Notes: generated by a model not told the origin, from the letters alone. Counted from the stretch's first letter, positions 1 to 14,029 are shown. The stretch is 64,000 nt of DNA from Taeniopygia guttata (GCF_048771995.1 NC_133032.1:29475501-29539500); one strand, 5' to 3'. Numbers and translations are program-made.

Positions 1-3000
1 CACTGTCCTGTAAAGCTTCCAGTCATTTTCTTGGCACCACGGTTTCCTCGGCATGAGCACCAGTTTATAGATCACTGAGCAACCAGGCTCTGAAATGCGA
101 GTGCCTGGCTAAATGTAACAACAGGGTGCATGGACAGAGGGCGATGGAGGCAGAATGTGAGATCCAATCCCACCAGGCAGGACTCTCTACCAAGGAGAGC
201 ACTAGCTGGCAGGCCTGGAGGGGTGCCGTGTAGTTTGAAACATAACCATCAGGCACTGGATAAGATGTGAAATTCTGCATGCTCTCTCACACTGCACAGG
301 ATAAAATTCCCTTGGTGCTGCTTTGGGCAACTGGGCTTCTTGTGTCTTCAGAGCTCCACAGCCTAAATGTGAGCTGCAGAGATTCCTTTGCCTTTTCCTT
401 CCTCTCTTTTCCCTGGAGCATGCAGCAGAAGATTTAAATTACTGCCATTTAGAATGATCTGTCTTTCTTGGATCCCATATTACTCTACTAGGAGATGGAG
501 TGACTTCAGGCTTAGGAAGGGCATTGAAAGATAGCTCAGTGTCTGGCCCACACTACCCACATACCTGCATTGCCTGCAAGGCTTCATTGTGACTTATGGG
601 GCATCAGATTCTTTCACTTTTTCTATTCTCCCTCTCTCTTTTGACATGAAATGCTCCAGGTCTTGAGTCAGACCAGGAACTAAAGAACTAAATGGCTTAA
701 TGTGATGTGGCTTAAGATTTGCTGATTTCTGTGAGGGATCAACTGGGCTTGAAATCTAACAAAACTCCAAGGTCATATCTGTTTTTAGGAAATCTGTTGC
801 TTTCACAATCTAGACCTCATTTTCGCTCCAGTCATTAGTAAGACTTCTCAATGAGGTATGGATAGCTTTCAAGACATGGAGCTTGGAGCTATGAGCACCC
901 TTCTCTGAGATCATATGTTCTCTGTCCTTATCACTGGAATCCTGTCTTTGCCAAGCACATAGTCTGCATTTGCTTAAATAGTGCTAAAAGCCCAGACACT
1001 CCAAAATGTGTTTAATACACTGGAACACCCTGTTTTCTAATTACCTGCATGAATCTTGCTGTTGTGTTAGACTTTCAGTGGTATATAGCTCAGTCTTATA
1101 CAAACCTTGAAAGGCCCAGCAAGAATGAAGCTGTAGGAACCAAAATATTTCAGCTATTTCCATGTTTAGCAGTAAACACTTTGGATTTATGAAACCTGTG
1201 TAGATTTCAGATAATATTTGTGCATTTTAAGTCACACCCATGAAAACTATAACCTTTGGAGAGAGATGGCCATAACTACATTATCATATAATCATTCACA
1301 TTACACATATCTCAGAAAGCTGTTTTAAGAATGTAAGTAGCATCGTCAAGGTTTATTAAGCCCTGATAGAGGTCCCCACAAGTATCTAGAATGTATCCGT
1401 ACCACAGTTGTCTGAGAGAACACGAACATAAAGCATTTGATGAGCTCCCGTTTTCTCATTAATCACTATGATAATATTTCTAAGCATCCTGTGTAAAAAG
1501 TGTCTGTATTTAGAGAATTGACTTGGAAAGATGGAGCCAACAGTTTGGGCTGGAGGTTTGGGAGTTTGAAGCTTTTGTGTCTGGTGGCAGTGTTCCCTGT
1601 GGCACTCCCAGCTCTGGCATCCCTCTATAATTGATGCTGTTCCTTTGGTCCAGCCTCCCAGCCTTCCCAGCTCAATGCTCTGAACTGACCTTCTTCTGTA
1701 CCATTAGCAGGTGCTTTCTGGTGGCACTGTGCCCTCTTGTCCCAGCAGGATGTTCATTCCTAGTGCTCAGCCATGGCTGGAGAGATATCTTCCACCCAGC
1801 AGGCAAAGGGAGGTTGCAGGCAGGCCCTGGCAGGCTTTTCTTGCACTTCTCCAACCAGGCAGGGGCAAAGAGCCTCCTTTCAAAAATGTGACAAGATGAC
1901 AATGTGAGTCCCTTAATGCTTTTAGTGGGAGAGGGGAGACTCAGAAACCACTCATGCTGCAGTCCAAGGTGAGAGAGCACACAGTGAACTTCCTCTTTTT
2001 CAAGGAGGCAGGAAGGTCTCACTGCAGCCAGCCATACAATGATGAACCTGGCCAAGCTGTTGAAAACCAGCTGTGATGGAGCTAAGCCACTTGTGCTGTG
2101 CTCTTAATGTTAGTGTGTTCACTCTGTGTGTGAAAACAAACTTGGTGAAGCACTGCAAAGTCTTCCCAATGAAGTTGCCCCTCAGTGCAAACCTGTTTTT
2201 TGGGGAGCAGTGATGTAGATGTAAGAAATGTCTCTCCTTCAGGGTCTGTCAAGAAGCTGTACTGGCTCTAAATAGATTGCTGTTGCTGCACTCCTAATTT
2301 AGCTGTAGGCAGGCAAGTGACATGGTAAAGCTCAGGAATGTCACTTTGCTTCTTCTGTGACCTATGAGATCAGAGGTTTTTAGGAGATACACAGTGACTC
2401 TTGCAGAAAGTGCTTCTGGATACAGGAAGTGGAAATCCTCTGGGCTGGGCAAGATGTCAGAACACAGGGGCTAAAGGACCCCCTGGGAGGGTCTCTGGCT
2501 GTAGGGAGTGACTGAGTGCCTTGTACACCCTACAAAGCTTTGTTTGTACTGCCTGGACTTTGGCAGCCAGTGTAGGTTGTCTATGCTCTGCCTACAGCCC
2601 TTGCAGTTATTATCTCTAAAGTTGCAATTTCATATAAGACATGTATAATCAGGTTTCTGATGGTCTTCTAGAGTGCAATATAAACCAGACTTATATAGCA
2701 GCCACTTCTGTTTGAATAGCTATCCCTGAGAGCTTTTCTCCTGCTTGTTAAACTTCTGTCAGTGTCAGATATTTGCAATATGAGATGCTTCAGAGCTGCT
2801 GCCACGAGGCTGATGACATATTTTAGAAGACTGTTACTCCCAAAAGTAGTTCAAAAATGCCTGGTATTGTTATTGAATACTTTTCCCCAAACTCATCACC
2901 CCAAGCAACTCCATTAAGCTGATAGAACTGCAACAGTCGGCTGTGGGTTGCTTTGTGTGTATGTGCAGGTTTTCAACACTTTGATTAGTAGGTTACTTCT

Positions 3001-5982
3001 ACCTTTCTGTTTGAGAAATATTAGATCCTAGAAGTGGGAACAGTAAGTGCAGCTGAACCCTAAGTGCCAAAACTGATTTGGGTGATTGCTTATAGTAAAG
3101 ACAGTTTAAGTCACAGTGGTAAGTACAGTGGAAGGCAGCTTCACTTCTGTAGTTTTGGGGGCTGTAGAATAGGTGGGAGATTGGGTCCTGTAAGGTTATG
3201 CTGCCATGCAGGAGTTGTCTAACACAAAACCTGATGTCATAGCTTCTTTAAATTGTGAATGCAAGCCAGTGCCTCTCCTTCAGAATAATTTGTGAAATTG
3301 TTTCATATGTGTTCATTTTTTGATTTGTCCTTGTGAATGTTACATACAGGTAATGGCTGATTAAGTTCTTTTATTAATTCTTACTGTGTTTAAGTGAGTT
3401 GGCAGGGACAAAGATGATTAGTCAGATTTAAAATTCAAGTTTCTGGAGACTTAGTATTTGTATAGCAGTTTTAAAAAGATACCATCTTCTATGCTGTTCC
3501 CTGCAATAGGTGTGCAGATTTCTTATTACAGTAAAATCATATTGAGATAACTGGGGGATGTGAGAATCAAAGCATCTGGGAATGTGGCTGTGGCTATCTA
3601 ACCTTTCCCTTGTTGGATGTGTCTTCCAAATGATGGGAAGTATTGTAATGTTAGCAGCCTCCTGCCAGTGCCTCTCTTCTCCCTCTTCCTGAGTTGAACG
3701 TCAGTTTAGCACAGCCTTTATAGGGTACCTTGAAGTCGGGGGCTGTTCTACATTTAATAAGGTCATAATAACCAGCCTGAGAGGTGTGAGGCTGGAATAT
3801 CACATTTGTGCCTGCTGCTGTTGGGGGTGTCTGTCTTCCAGTTGTGGTTTTTATGATCTGAAAGGAATTAAGATTCTCAGTTTCTTGTAAAATTTGATAA
3901 AGCTTATGTTTCTTCAGAGCATCACTGTAATCTCTTCCATTTTGCCTTTGGATCACCTTTTACTTTTCTTTTCTGTTTTTTAACCTTGCAGTTGCAGTTC
4001 TCTTTTGTTGCCATTACGGAGACAGAATTTTTATCTATCACTTGGAAAGGTTAATTGCAATTTTTACAAACATTTTGTCTAGTATTCTTATAATTTTAGC
4101 AGTAATTTAAAAACCATAATCAACTCTGTCTGCTGTGGGTTTTAACACTTAATACAAGTATGCTGGTAATCCCGGGTAGCGTGTTTGCTTCTCTGTCTGA
4201 GGGTGGTGAATGCTGAAAAGCACCTTGCCCCTACTCCCAGTGCATGCAATTTAGCAGATCTGCTTGCTTCACAGCAGAGTTCAAAACTAACATTCCTCAG
4301 TTCCTAATTAACTTGACAAGTCTTTCTCATCCCAAGTCCTGTCCTTTCAAAAGGAAGGAGAAACCTGAAAACACATCACAGTTGTGAACCCTTGTGGTCT
4401 GTCTGCTGCTGGGAGGGGAGGAGCAATGTGTTTGCTGCAGAGGGATTAAACAGCTGAAGAAAAACAGTCCAGCAGAAAGTGGCAGGGGCTTCTCCTGGGA
4501 GAAGATATCTGCCAGGAGGAATGTGTTGCTGGCAGCTTCAGCCACTGAAGGTTTGTTTTCCCTCTAATGCAGTCCTGCTTTCCCTGTCAGCCTTTGCTCA
4601 GTATTGAGGATGGTAACTTATTTATTGGACAAGGATTTCAGCAGTCACAAATGCTTTTGGGGGACTTTGTTTGGGGTTTTCAGAAAGTGATGCACACTCT
4701 CTTATTTTATAACAAAATAAACCACTCTGTGGCCTCCTTTCACGGATTTTTAAGTTGAACATCCTCCAAATCAAAGTGTCTCCACTCACTTTATTTTGAA
4801 AATCAGTTACTACAGGTGGATTTCTAAAGAGCAAATGATGGCTAAGTCTTCTTCTAATAATGTCTCTGGAACCCCAAGGACATGAATTATGCTGTACAAT
4901 ATGTGTTGCATGATCAGGATTTAAGCTAAGGAGGAAAAGATCCTAATGGGAAACAGTGGTAAGAGAAAATTACAAGCAGGCACAAATACAGGCAGGCAGT
5001 CTGGTAAGTGGGCTCAAGGGAGAGCTAGGAAAATGTGTAATCACAGAATTCTGGTACCCTGTACCTTGAAATGGTATTGTCTGCAAATACTGGGAAGCTG
5101 AATTGATGGGAACAGTTAAACAAGGGTCTGGCACAACTTTTTCTGTTCTGAGTTTTTCTGCACAGTGGACAGATCATGGGGCCTGAATCTCCATCCTATG
5201 AGATAAAAGAAGGTGCTCAACCCCTGTGGAAAGCAAAGATATGGGGAATTTCATTACTTCCACTTTAAGAAGATCACAGTTCAGTTTGTTTTCCAGTTCT
5301 CTCTTCCAGGGTTTGAAAATTCTTCTAGTATGCTTTTGTTTTTTCTTTAGACCCAGATGAAGGATGGTGCTTTTCACCTTTCTATGGCCTTTGCAAAGTG
5401 CCAGCTGGATTTTTGTGTGTTGTCTTTTCTTCCAGCCCTAAATTTGTGCCCATGCAAGGCTTCCAGCCCTGTATCACTGTGTCTAAAGGTTGTGTGCAGT
5501 GATTTAGCTGTGTCACAGACAGGTAGAAAAATTATAAAAAACAGGTGTCATAAAATCAGGCCTGCTCTGCTAAAGTAATAGCTGGCCTGTCACTTCTAAG
5601 TGCAGCTAAGAACTTTGCAAATTCTCACGTGAAAACATCTTGAAAATCAGAGTTCATTAACATAACAATCTATTTCTAGGGTGAAAAGCAAATGCACCTG
5701 TATAAACAATAAGATCTGTCCCATGAGAATCAGTGAAGAAAATATGTAAGTAATTCAAGAATAGGGAGATTTGATGGACAAGTTAGTAAAATACCTTTTA
5801 CTAACCAATAGAGTAATTTGCAAGAAAGCCTTGAACCAATTAAAGTTCCATGTGACATTTGTAAAAACTGTACAAAACGAGTTGTGTGAAAAAAGAATTG
5901 CCTTTCCCTGCATGAAGAAAATGAAGTCTCAGCTGATTTATTACAACATAGGTGGAGCTGAAGAAAATGTGCCCAACAGCAA

Positions 5983-6034
5983 TGGGAAACTGAAAATCTT
6001 CACAGAAGTGCTTCATTTCCCAAATGAAGAAATG
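5983..6034 (+). repeat. Left arm of a 52-bp inverted repeat
   Basis: This arm is the near reverse complement of 6649-6700. Positions 6001-6034 match 6649-6682 over 34 bases without a mismatch, and the outer 18 bases match with a few differences. The core contains its own palindrome, CTTCATTTCCCAAATGAAG. The two arms are about 614 bp apart. I do not recognise the arms as the ends of a known transposon. Confidence 0.85.
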
Positions 6035-6648
6035 GGGTGCCTGGCCTGCTGTAGAACAGATGGCCAAGAGATCCTTGCTGTTTTTAACAGCTCTCTGAGA
6101 GTCTTGGCCAGTCTTTGTGGTACTCTTAATTGTAACTCAGTTTCCACAAAGGTGAATGACCTTTGCAGCAGTTAAGCATCTCAAACTTTCGTGCTCCTTT
6201 TAAGGAGCTGGTGAGAGTTTCTGTGCTTGTGGGCTGTGCATTCCTTGGGGTTCATACAGCATGGCCTTGCATGTGTGCAGAGGACATCCAAATACTCAGC
6301 CCAGCTCCTGCCTTCACACAGCACATCTCCTGCAAGCTTCCAGGGCTGGGCATTGCTGGCTGGGAGCAGTGAGGTTTTCTGCCCATTCTTCCCTCTCTAT
6401 CTCAGCTGGCAGGCCTGGCCAGAGGCAAGGAGAGAAGGGTTCTAAAGGGCTGACTAAAGTTCTAGAGGCTGGCCAGCTAAAGGGCTGGCAGCTTTCTGAG
6501 ATGTGGGATGCTACCTTCTTCCTGATCACTGTGAATCCAGCCAGAGCTCATCTTCTTGCCATGGTAGTACTCTCCTGACTTTATTACAGGGAATAATCAA
6601 TGGCTGAACATGATGATAATGGGTTAATCAGATGAGAAATGATTCACA

Positions 6649-6700
6649 CATTTCTTCATTTGGGAAATGAAGCACTTCTGTGTAGACTTTTTGTTTCCCA
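6649..6700 (-). repeat. Right arm of a 52-bp inverted repeat
   Basis: Partner of the arm at 5983-6034, in opposite orientation. The 34-base core is identical. Possible origins are a non-autonomous DNA transposon with terminal inverted repeats, or two copies of one repeat inserted head to head. I checked roughly for a target-site duplication outside the arms and did not see a clear one. Confidence 0.85.
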
Positions 6701-7390
6701 GACTCTCTTTCACATGACTCAGAAAAGTATAATATTGGCATCATAGCATTAATTTTGCATTGCTTTGTTCTATATTTATATATTTAGGGTTTTAGGTACT
6801 AATTTCTTCCTCAACAGCTTTTAAGCATTTTCTAAGTGTAGTAAAAATGTTACTCTTCGTAGTGTGACAAATGCAAAAGAAGCATCTTCAGATTTCAAGC
6901 TCTATTTGGGGTCTCTCTGTGATGTATCACATCCAGAAATAATGAGAAACTCTGCATCAGAGATGCTGGAAAAAGAACAGAAGAAATGAGAGAAAACCAT
7001 AGCAGAGAGCAGCCAAATGACTCATTGGGAGAGCCCCAGCTTGGTTCTTCTGTTCATTTGCAGGCAGAGGAAGGAGAATTGTCTGCTGAGTCCAAGGCAA
7101 GGCTGTCTCATCTGGGCACCTTTCAAACCACCTCCAGACGTCTTCTCTAAATTTCATTCCTTTTGATGAAATTACAATGTTTAGGGAATTGTCAGAGTGT
7201 TATGTAGAGATGTTATAAGTTTGAGTCTAACCTTTAGTGGGTTAGACTACCAGCCACCCTAAGTGGATGGAGGCTTTCTCCTAATTCCTAGTGGAGTTCT
7301 CAAAGCTGCCTTCAAAAGTGGTGTGGGGGTACTTTCTTGAGCTGATTGGACAGAGGAGGCAGTGGGACTCATCTGGAAATGATGTGTCTG

Positions 7391-7504
7391 GATGGGGCTT
7401 TTGAGAAACCTGGTCTAGCAGGAGGTGTCCCTGCCCACGTCAGGGGCTGGAACAAGATAAGCTTTAAGGTCCCTTTCAACCCAAACCATCCTGGGATTCT
7501 GTGA
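7391..7504 (+). mobile_element. CR1 LINE 3' fragment
   Basis: The stretch has the avian CR1 tail in sense orientation: CTGGTCTAGCAGGAGGTGTC, then GCTTTAAGGTCCCTTTCAAC, then CCAAACCATCCTGGGATTCT, ending in GTGA. Only the 3' non-coding tail is present, as is usual for 5'-truncated CR1 copies. It is moderately diverged from the consensus I remember. Confidence 0.9.
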
Positions 7505-10500
7505 CCTTCCTCTCAGACTAGAAGTGGTGGCAGGACGGCACGTGAAACTTCCATCAGCTGAAATTATTAAAGGACTCAGCTCTGCATGGACACAGCATGA
7601 ACCATTTACAGTTGAAAATGTTTTGAGGTTAGTAATGTAGGAGGATTTCTTTTTTTCAAATGGTGCAATTCATTGGGGAATCTATCTATAATCTATCTAA
7701 GGAAGATCCAAGCTGCATGTGGATTATTAAAGAGTTTTGTTCAGGTATATCTAATCTATATTCTAACTGAATACTTTGACTGTAACTTCCATAGTCTGAG
7801 TAATGTGACTCACTCTTCTTGGCCTGGTTTCCTAAGAATGTGAGGCTCTGGTATTTGCCTTCCTTGTCCATATTTCTGTATTCTCTCAGTGATATCTTTT
7901 ACTCTTTTTCTATTTTTTTTCTCTAAATCCAGCCCAAAAAAAAAAAAAAAATAGAAAGGAGGAGGAAAATTTGTAGGAAGATGATTGTCTTCTTTATAGG
8001 TTTTGTGACAATTGCAGCTGGGATGAGTCCCAAATCAAGCCGTCTTGAAGTAAAATACCTATCATATTTAAACCATTAAAAGCTTGTCAGACCATATTTC
8101 TGTTATTACAGAAAAAGTCCATTTCCCCCTTGCTGACACCACCTGTCCCAAATCTGGGGTATAGGGAGTAATTGCTAATATAATTCTCCTGGGGTTTACA
8201 AGATAGTAGTAATTCCACACTTGAATGCATAGACTGTTCAGTGGAAGGCTCAGTGATTACTGGAATAAGTCAATGAGATTACTGCTGCTGAAAACCAGGC
8301 AACTGGCACTGTGAATATAATAAAAGAGGATAGTCAATGATGATTGTTCTGTTTTAAAAAGGGTCTGTGTGCACCCAAACCCCAGATTGATGTGTACTGT
8401 TTGGGATCCCTACATTAGACTGTCTTCTCCATATGCTTGTAAAGCCTGGGGTCTGTTCCTGCTGGAACAGGATATTTCCCAGCCTTGGAGGGGTATAAAC
8501 ACCTTGGATTTATCCCCTGTGATGGTGAACCACCAGGGGTTCCCAAAAGCTTCCACTGGCAACTTCCCCCTGGTATAGCAAGGGTATCCCTGGATGTAGG
8601 ATATACTTTCATTCAAAGTTTGTATTTTGTGGTGATTTTCTTGGAGCATCTTAAAGTTTATTTCTGGAGGCGTCTCTATTTTTTCAGCCACTCCTAAAAA
8701 TCTAATCAATCCATTGCTGTTCACTACTGGGAGTGTCAGGATGGAGGTGGAACACCTCATTTCCAGAGAAAACCATTCCAAATACCTTCTGGGAATAGGG
8801 GAAACCCCTGCAATTAAGGGCTGCTTTGTGTGTCCCCTGTGAGGAAGCTATTTGGCACCACTGTGGTCTCCTCCTCACCACTTAGGGGTATCCTTAAAGA
8901 GGGGGATCTATAATAAAACTTGACAAAATGGTGGAAATATGATCTACTCCTCAGTGTGATTAAGGCCAGCAGTCATTATGTGGAACATTTGCTCTTGCCT
9001 TGTATGCAGCTCTACACTACAGTGTAACTATTTATGGGCCTGGCTCCAAAGGGATTTATGGCAAGCAAAATACTCCCAGTGGATTCGATTACCGCCTGCG
9101 AACGCTGCAAATGCTGCAGCAAATTGCAACTGCTGCAAAATGAGCTTTCCACAAGGGCTGCCTGACACGTGTCCTGCTAGCAAGAAATTCCCCAGCCATG
9201 AGGAGATGGAGTTAAATGGCTCCTCACAGTCCTGCTCTTTTTTCCCTTCTTAAGGCTTATGAGTTGGTTTTACTGCTGCCTCTGTGCCATTTCTGTCTTC
9301 CTTGACACAGAGCAAGCAGAGCAGTGTACTGTCATACTCAGTCTTCAAGGCTGGCCAGTCATCAGAGGATCTATTGTACTTTTTTGGCCACATTTGTCAT
9401 CTTTCTCCCTCTGGGGAAAATGTAGGCATTGCAGAGCATCTGAGGGTGAAGGGTGGCTGCAAGTTGTTCTGTCCAGAAATGAGGGTGGCAAAACCAAATG
9501 GCTCTTGTGCCTCTGAAGTTGAGGGATACATGAAAAATAACTTTATTCTCTCGTTTCCTTTTTGCTGGTACTCTTAGCATCCAGGATGTCCAAATATTGG
9601 GATTGGGGTTATTCTTGGGAGGTGCTGGACTTCTTCCCTGTGAGCTGAAGGAGGGTTCAGGTTTCCTTGTGTTAAGGAAGGAAGGGTTCAGTTTCCTTGT
9701 GTTTCCTTGGTTTTTACTTCTGCCTCACGCTGCATTTTGCCTTCCCCTTGCTGTGTGGCTGTAAACTGTGTTTGTGAAATGATCCAAAGTAAAAGCTACC
9801 ACCCTTGTTCCCCGAAAGGGGCAGCATGGAGGCAGAAACAAGTGGGTGACAGAGGTAGGGAGAGAGGCAAAGCAGAAGTGTCTGCAGCAGAAGGAAGTGG
9901 CAGGGACCGCCGTGCTAAGGGTGACAGCTGCCTTGGGGAACACGTGGGAATACAAAGCTTTGTGGGTAAGGCAACAGCAGACTGTCTTGAATCGGCAGCT
10001 ATATTGAGAATTGTTTTGTTCTGCTTTTCCCCAACAGCTTTTGAGGAAGGGAGTTTGATGCTGACACAGGAATAATCTTGCAGGATTCAAAGATATGCCA
10101 GTTCTCTCTGGGTCTCAGAGCTGCCACGCATTGCTGCCCAGGAGACAGAGATTTTCGTGCTCATCCTCTGCTTTGAAAGGTTATTTGTGCCAGTGGGGTG
10201 GCAGGAGGCTGAAGGGCAGTGCTCATCCCCAGACTCCAGATGCCATGTTTGCAGTAGTGCCAGCAGCCTTTATGGGCTTGCAGAGCATTACCCAAGCCAT
10301 GCAGCATCACTTCTGCACGAGCAACATCCCTGATCCTTCCTCCAGAGCTGGGAAGGAGCCCTCTGAAGCCCAGCTGTATGTTGTGATATATTGTAATCTT
10401 TGGCAAAGACAGGGAGTATAGGAGGAATGCAAATACATTTGTCCTAAAGGGAGAGTGCTGAGTGCTGGTGTATCTGTTTCCAGTTCATGTTAAGGGGACG

Positions 10501-13500
10501 TTTGACGAGTGGCATCCTCAGTCTTGGAAGAGTTTGCTTGTTCTTTCAAAAAACCACAAACAAACAAACCCTCTCCCCCCCGCCCCGGCCTCCCGCCCCC
10601 CAACCCAAACAAATACAAAAAGAAAAATGAAGCAACAAAAATCTACCTGTCAGATATTGCTGGGAACCAACCAAGACTTGCTTTTAAGGTCAGGCACAAA
10701 CAAGCTTATTAGCTAAGTCTGATATTTGACCAACTGTTCGAAGTTAAATAATTCCCCTGACTCCTGTTGCAGAGGAGCTGCATCCTAAACTGCCCTCAAT
10801 CACTTGCAGCTCCAGAACTGGCCCACATAAAGGTAAAAAATACCTTTTGCCAAGGTTATTAAACTATGCTGGGTAAGTTGAGAGGCACAGCTATGGAGAT
10901 GCTGCAGTATCCATTCACACCAGCTGTGATGCTGAATTTGGGGGTGTAAGTCTATATTGGCCTGGGCTTATCTGGTTCCTACTGCATGAAGAGTACGTTT
11001 GCATGGTAACACTGCACCCCAGCTGACACAGAGATCCCACAGAAAACCTGAAACAAAGCATGGCCTGAGACCCTCCCACACTCTTTAAGGCCCATTTCCT
11101 TGCCTTGTGCTTCTCTGTCCTCATGCACTGCTGGAGTAGGGGGATTGCCTGGAAATTCCCAAGGCAAGCAGCAGGTGAGGGAGACCAAGGCTGCTCTGGC
11201 CCTGCTGGGCAGAGATAGCACTGCAAGCCCATCTGCAGGAGCCGTTTCAGCTCTACCTAAACTGGGTTTTCCCCTTGACAAATACCCCAGTGGTGAGCCT
11301 TGGTGCCCTTATACATGTACCCAGTTGGATTTTCTTGATGCTCTTGCCCTTCTGGGATGTCCCCTATCCCTATGGCATTCTAAGGGAAGGTATGTTTGGT
11401 GCAGCAGACTTCAAAGAGTGAAGGGCAACAACTGTGGAAAAGGGAGTATTTGGCTCTCTATTCCCTGCAGGTTGGGAGTGGTTGGTGGCAGGGCTTGTGT
11501 AATACCTGCAAAGCTGATGTGGGGAGATTGTCACTCAGTTTGTGAAGTGTTTTCTTGATTGCTTGATTACCTGAGCATGAGCTGTCCTCCCCCATGGGGA
11601 GCTTGAATGGCTTCAGGTAGGACTGGGAAAGATTTCCTTTTTTTATTCTGTCCCTCAGGGGTGTATATGACTGAGGCCATGCATGGTTCTCACACATGTC
11701 ATCCCACACAGCGCACAAATACAACCTCTAGTGTGGGCTTTTTTGGTTTGAGTGCCTTTCTCAGGAGCTGAACCCGAGCTGTCCCGAGGCAGGACTGAGC
11801 AGCTGAGGAGTGCGGGTATGTGTTTGAAAGGACAGGGCGGCTGCTGCTGCATTGCCACCTGCTGGGGACACCAACGCCCTTCTGCGAGGGTCCCCAAACC
11901 CTGCCCTGCGGGGTGAGCCTGGCTGGCCTCCAGCCTTTTACCTCAGGGGCTTATTTTGAGCTGATCTGCTGCCTCTTGCTTTGTTGGAGTTTGTCTTCAG
12001 GCACTAATAACGTGCAAGTTATAACTCCGGGGTTTGAATTTCCTGGTTTTGGTACTGGCCTTCAGGTTTCTTTCACAGATACATCCAAAGGGACACTTTG
12101 GCCAAAGGACTTGCAGACATTCTGGGCAGGAACAGGTGAGAAATCTGCATTGTTCTTCTCAATGTAAAAAAAAAAAAAAAGTAATTAAAACAAAACCCCC
12201 AAAACTCCTGCCACAAATTATCTGTATGTGCTGGGAACTGGCCTGGAGCAGGACTTGTGCATTTGCTGGGACCCAGCCACTTTCCCTTGGGTGTTGCCAT
12301 CAAATAACCCCACTCAGATTTGGCCAAGTTATTACACTGAGGTGCAAAAACATGGACAAAATAAGACAGGGGAAGTCAGAAAGATGAGACAGTGATGCAG
12401 TGAGATCTGGCTGGGTAACTTGTGTAAGCCAGCAGGTTCAGGCAGGTTCAGGCCCCACTGGCCCCACTTCCCCCAGACCTGCTTTTGTGGGATGTGCCAC
12501 TCTTATTCTCCACCTGTCTCAGCTCCAAGCCTGTCAGGTAGAAGCAGTCTGTTCTGGGGCAGGGGGATGAGTTTGTGGAGGCTGAGATCTCTTCTGCTGT
12601 GCTTTTTCCCTGTTAACTCTGGGAGAGCATCTGCCACACCACAAGCCAGCAGCCTACTCCAATGTGGTTTCAAAGGGAAACCAGTGTGCATCAAATCCCT
12701 GCAGTGGTAGTTCATAAATGGATTTATCAGCTCGGTGTGTCTGACTGAGAAGGCTACAGGGGCTGAGGACAGCTCATGGCAGGATTTTTTGGCAAAAAAC
12801 TTTAAATAATGTTAGCCACTGATTTAGTGTGTGTGCTGACAGCCGTTATTGGGCATTTAAAAAGTAAATATGTGGGAAATGAGAAATGAAGTAATTTAGG
12901 CAGACACAGCACTATCTGTTGCTCTCTTGCACTATCTCTGTGTAATCTCTGTAAAAGACACATCTTTGACAGCTGAGGCTGCTGTCAGCTCCTGAGAGCT
13001 GATACCATGCTGGGCTCTCAGGGGACATGCACACATACAGATGGCATTTGGTTAACAGTCTTTGGGATGTTTTTCATCTTGCTGTTCACACTCGTATACA
13101 CAGGAGGTGAACACAAACTGAGCTATATGATGAAGCATTCAAAATATGTTTTTTACTTGTTTCTTGGGAATATAGGTTATTTTATGGGTTTTTTTTTACT
13201 TTTGTTTTTAAACAGACCACCACCATGGACAAACACAACCAGCAACAAGTGTCAAGTATCTACACTTCTGATAAAGTCCTTCTCAGGGGCCTTGTTGAAA
13301 CAGGACCAGTTGAATTTTCAAACCTTGTGTTGGTTTTGCTCCCTCTCCTTGGCACACAGGTGGGTGAAGTGAGCAGCACCACCAAGCCCCTGTACGAGAA
13401 AGGAAGGGTAACCAGAGAAACTGCACTATGCTGCTTTCTCCTCCTCATTGCTGGACTCCCCTCCTCAAGACCTTTACCACAAACATTAACAAAACCTATA

Positions 13501-14020
13501 GAAAACCAGGTTGTCTAGGACCTCAAGGAACTTAATATGTGCTTGTGCTGGAGGGCAGGATCACCTCTACCCATTGCACTGCTGACAGCTTGGTCTTAGC
13601 ACCTTTGCTGCTGGACAGTCAGCCTCCCAGAGGTGTCCTGTTCCTCCTGTCACTGAGCAGGAGGTGCTTTTTTAGGAGGATCCACCTCTTCCTTTTGGTG
13701 GCCAGCACTGCACACAGGTGTATTTTAGTGCAAGCAACAGTAACCTGCAGGACTCTGTTCTCCAATGGATGGGAGGATGCAGCCTTGGATGGAGACACCA
13801 GTGCAAAAGGATGTACTGGGATGAAAGCACAGCCTGAAAGGGAAAGCCCAGGACTTGCCTTGATGGATTGGAGATGAGGGAAAAACGTGACATACCCTTA
13901 ACACTCCAGGTGGGTGGAAGGCCACTGAGCCTCCAGGAGCTGCCAGCACAGCACAGCTGTTGTTTTTTATGTTGGTATCTTCAGATATGAATCCTGGTCA
14001 CAAAGCAGGAGGTAGAAATA
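7505..14020. other. Intergenic DNA; no gene recognised
   Basis: No exon or RNA gene is recognised. The stretch holds an A/T hairpin at 7907-7957, a C-rich and A-rich low-complexity tract around 10,545-10,640, a partial direct repeat near 9649-9705, a 10-bp tandem pair near 12,431 and an A-run near 12,165-12,180. The open frames of up to 152 codons show no family resemblance and are probably chance frames. Confidence 0.5.
7907..7957. repeat. A/T-rich perfect hairpin
   Basis: TTTCTATTTTTTTT at 7907-7920 is exactly matched by AAAAAAAATAGAAA at 7944-7957, with a 23-base loop. The right arm lies within a run of 16 A. It could be a simple-sequence accident or the remains of two oppositely oriented poly(A)/poly(T) tails. 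Confidence 0.7.
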
Positions 14021-14029
14021 ACCCAAAGT

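Larger units (their letters stand above)
1..7390. other. Intergenic DNA downstream of LANCL1; no gene recognised
   Basis: I see no exon that I recognise on either strand. The open frames here are short, start at random ATGs and match no family known to me. In mammals MYL1 lies beyond LANCL1 on this side, but I could not find any of its EF-hand exons in the stretch. The one clear structure is the inverted repeat at 5983-6034 and 6649-6700, listed separately. Unrecognised non-coding RNA or regulatory elements cannot be excluded. Confidence 0.55.

Noticed and set aside
5771-6175. 134-codon open frame overlapping the left inverted-repeat arm
   Set aside because: The residue pattern suggests no known protein, and the open run is not unusual in length. 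Kept only as background to the inverted repeat.
1-14020. Possible exons of MYL1, the expected neighbour beyond LANCL1
   Set aside because: No EF-hand light-chain peptide could be read on either strand, so the gene presumably lies outside the window.
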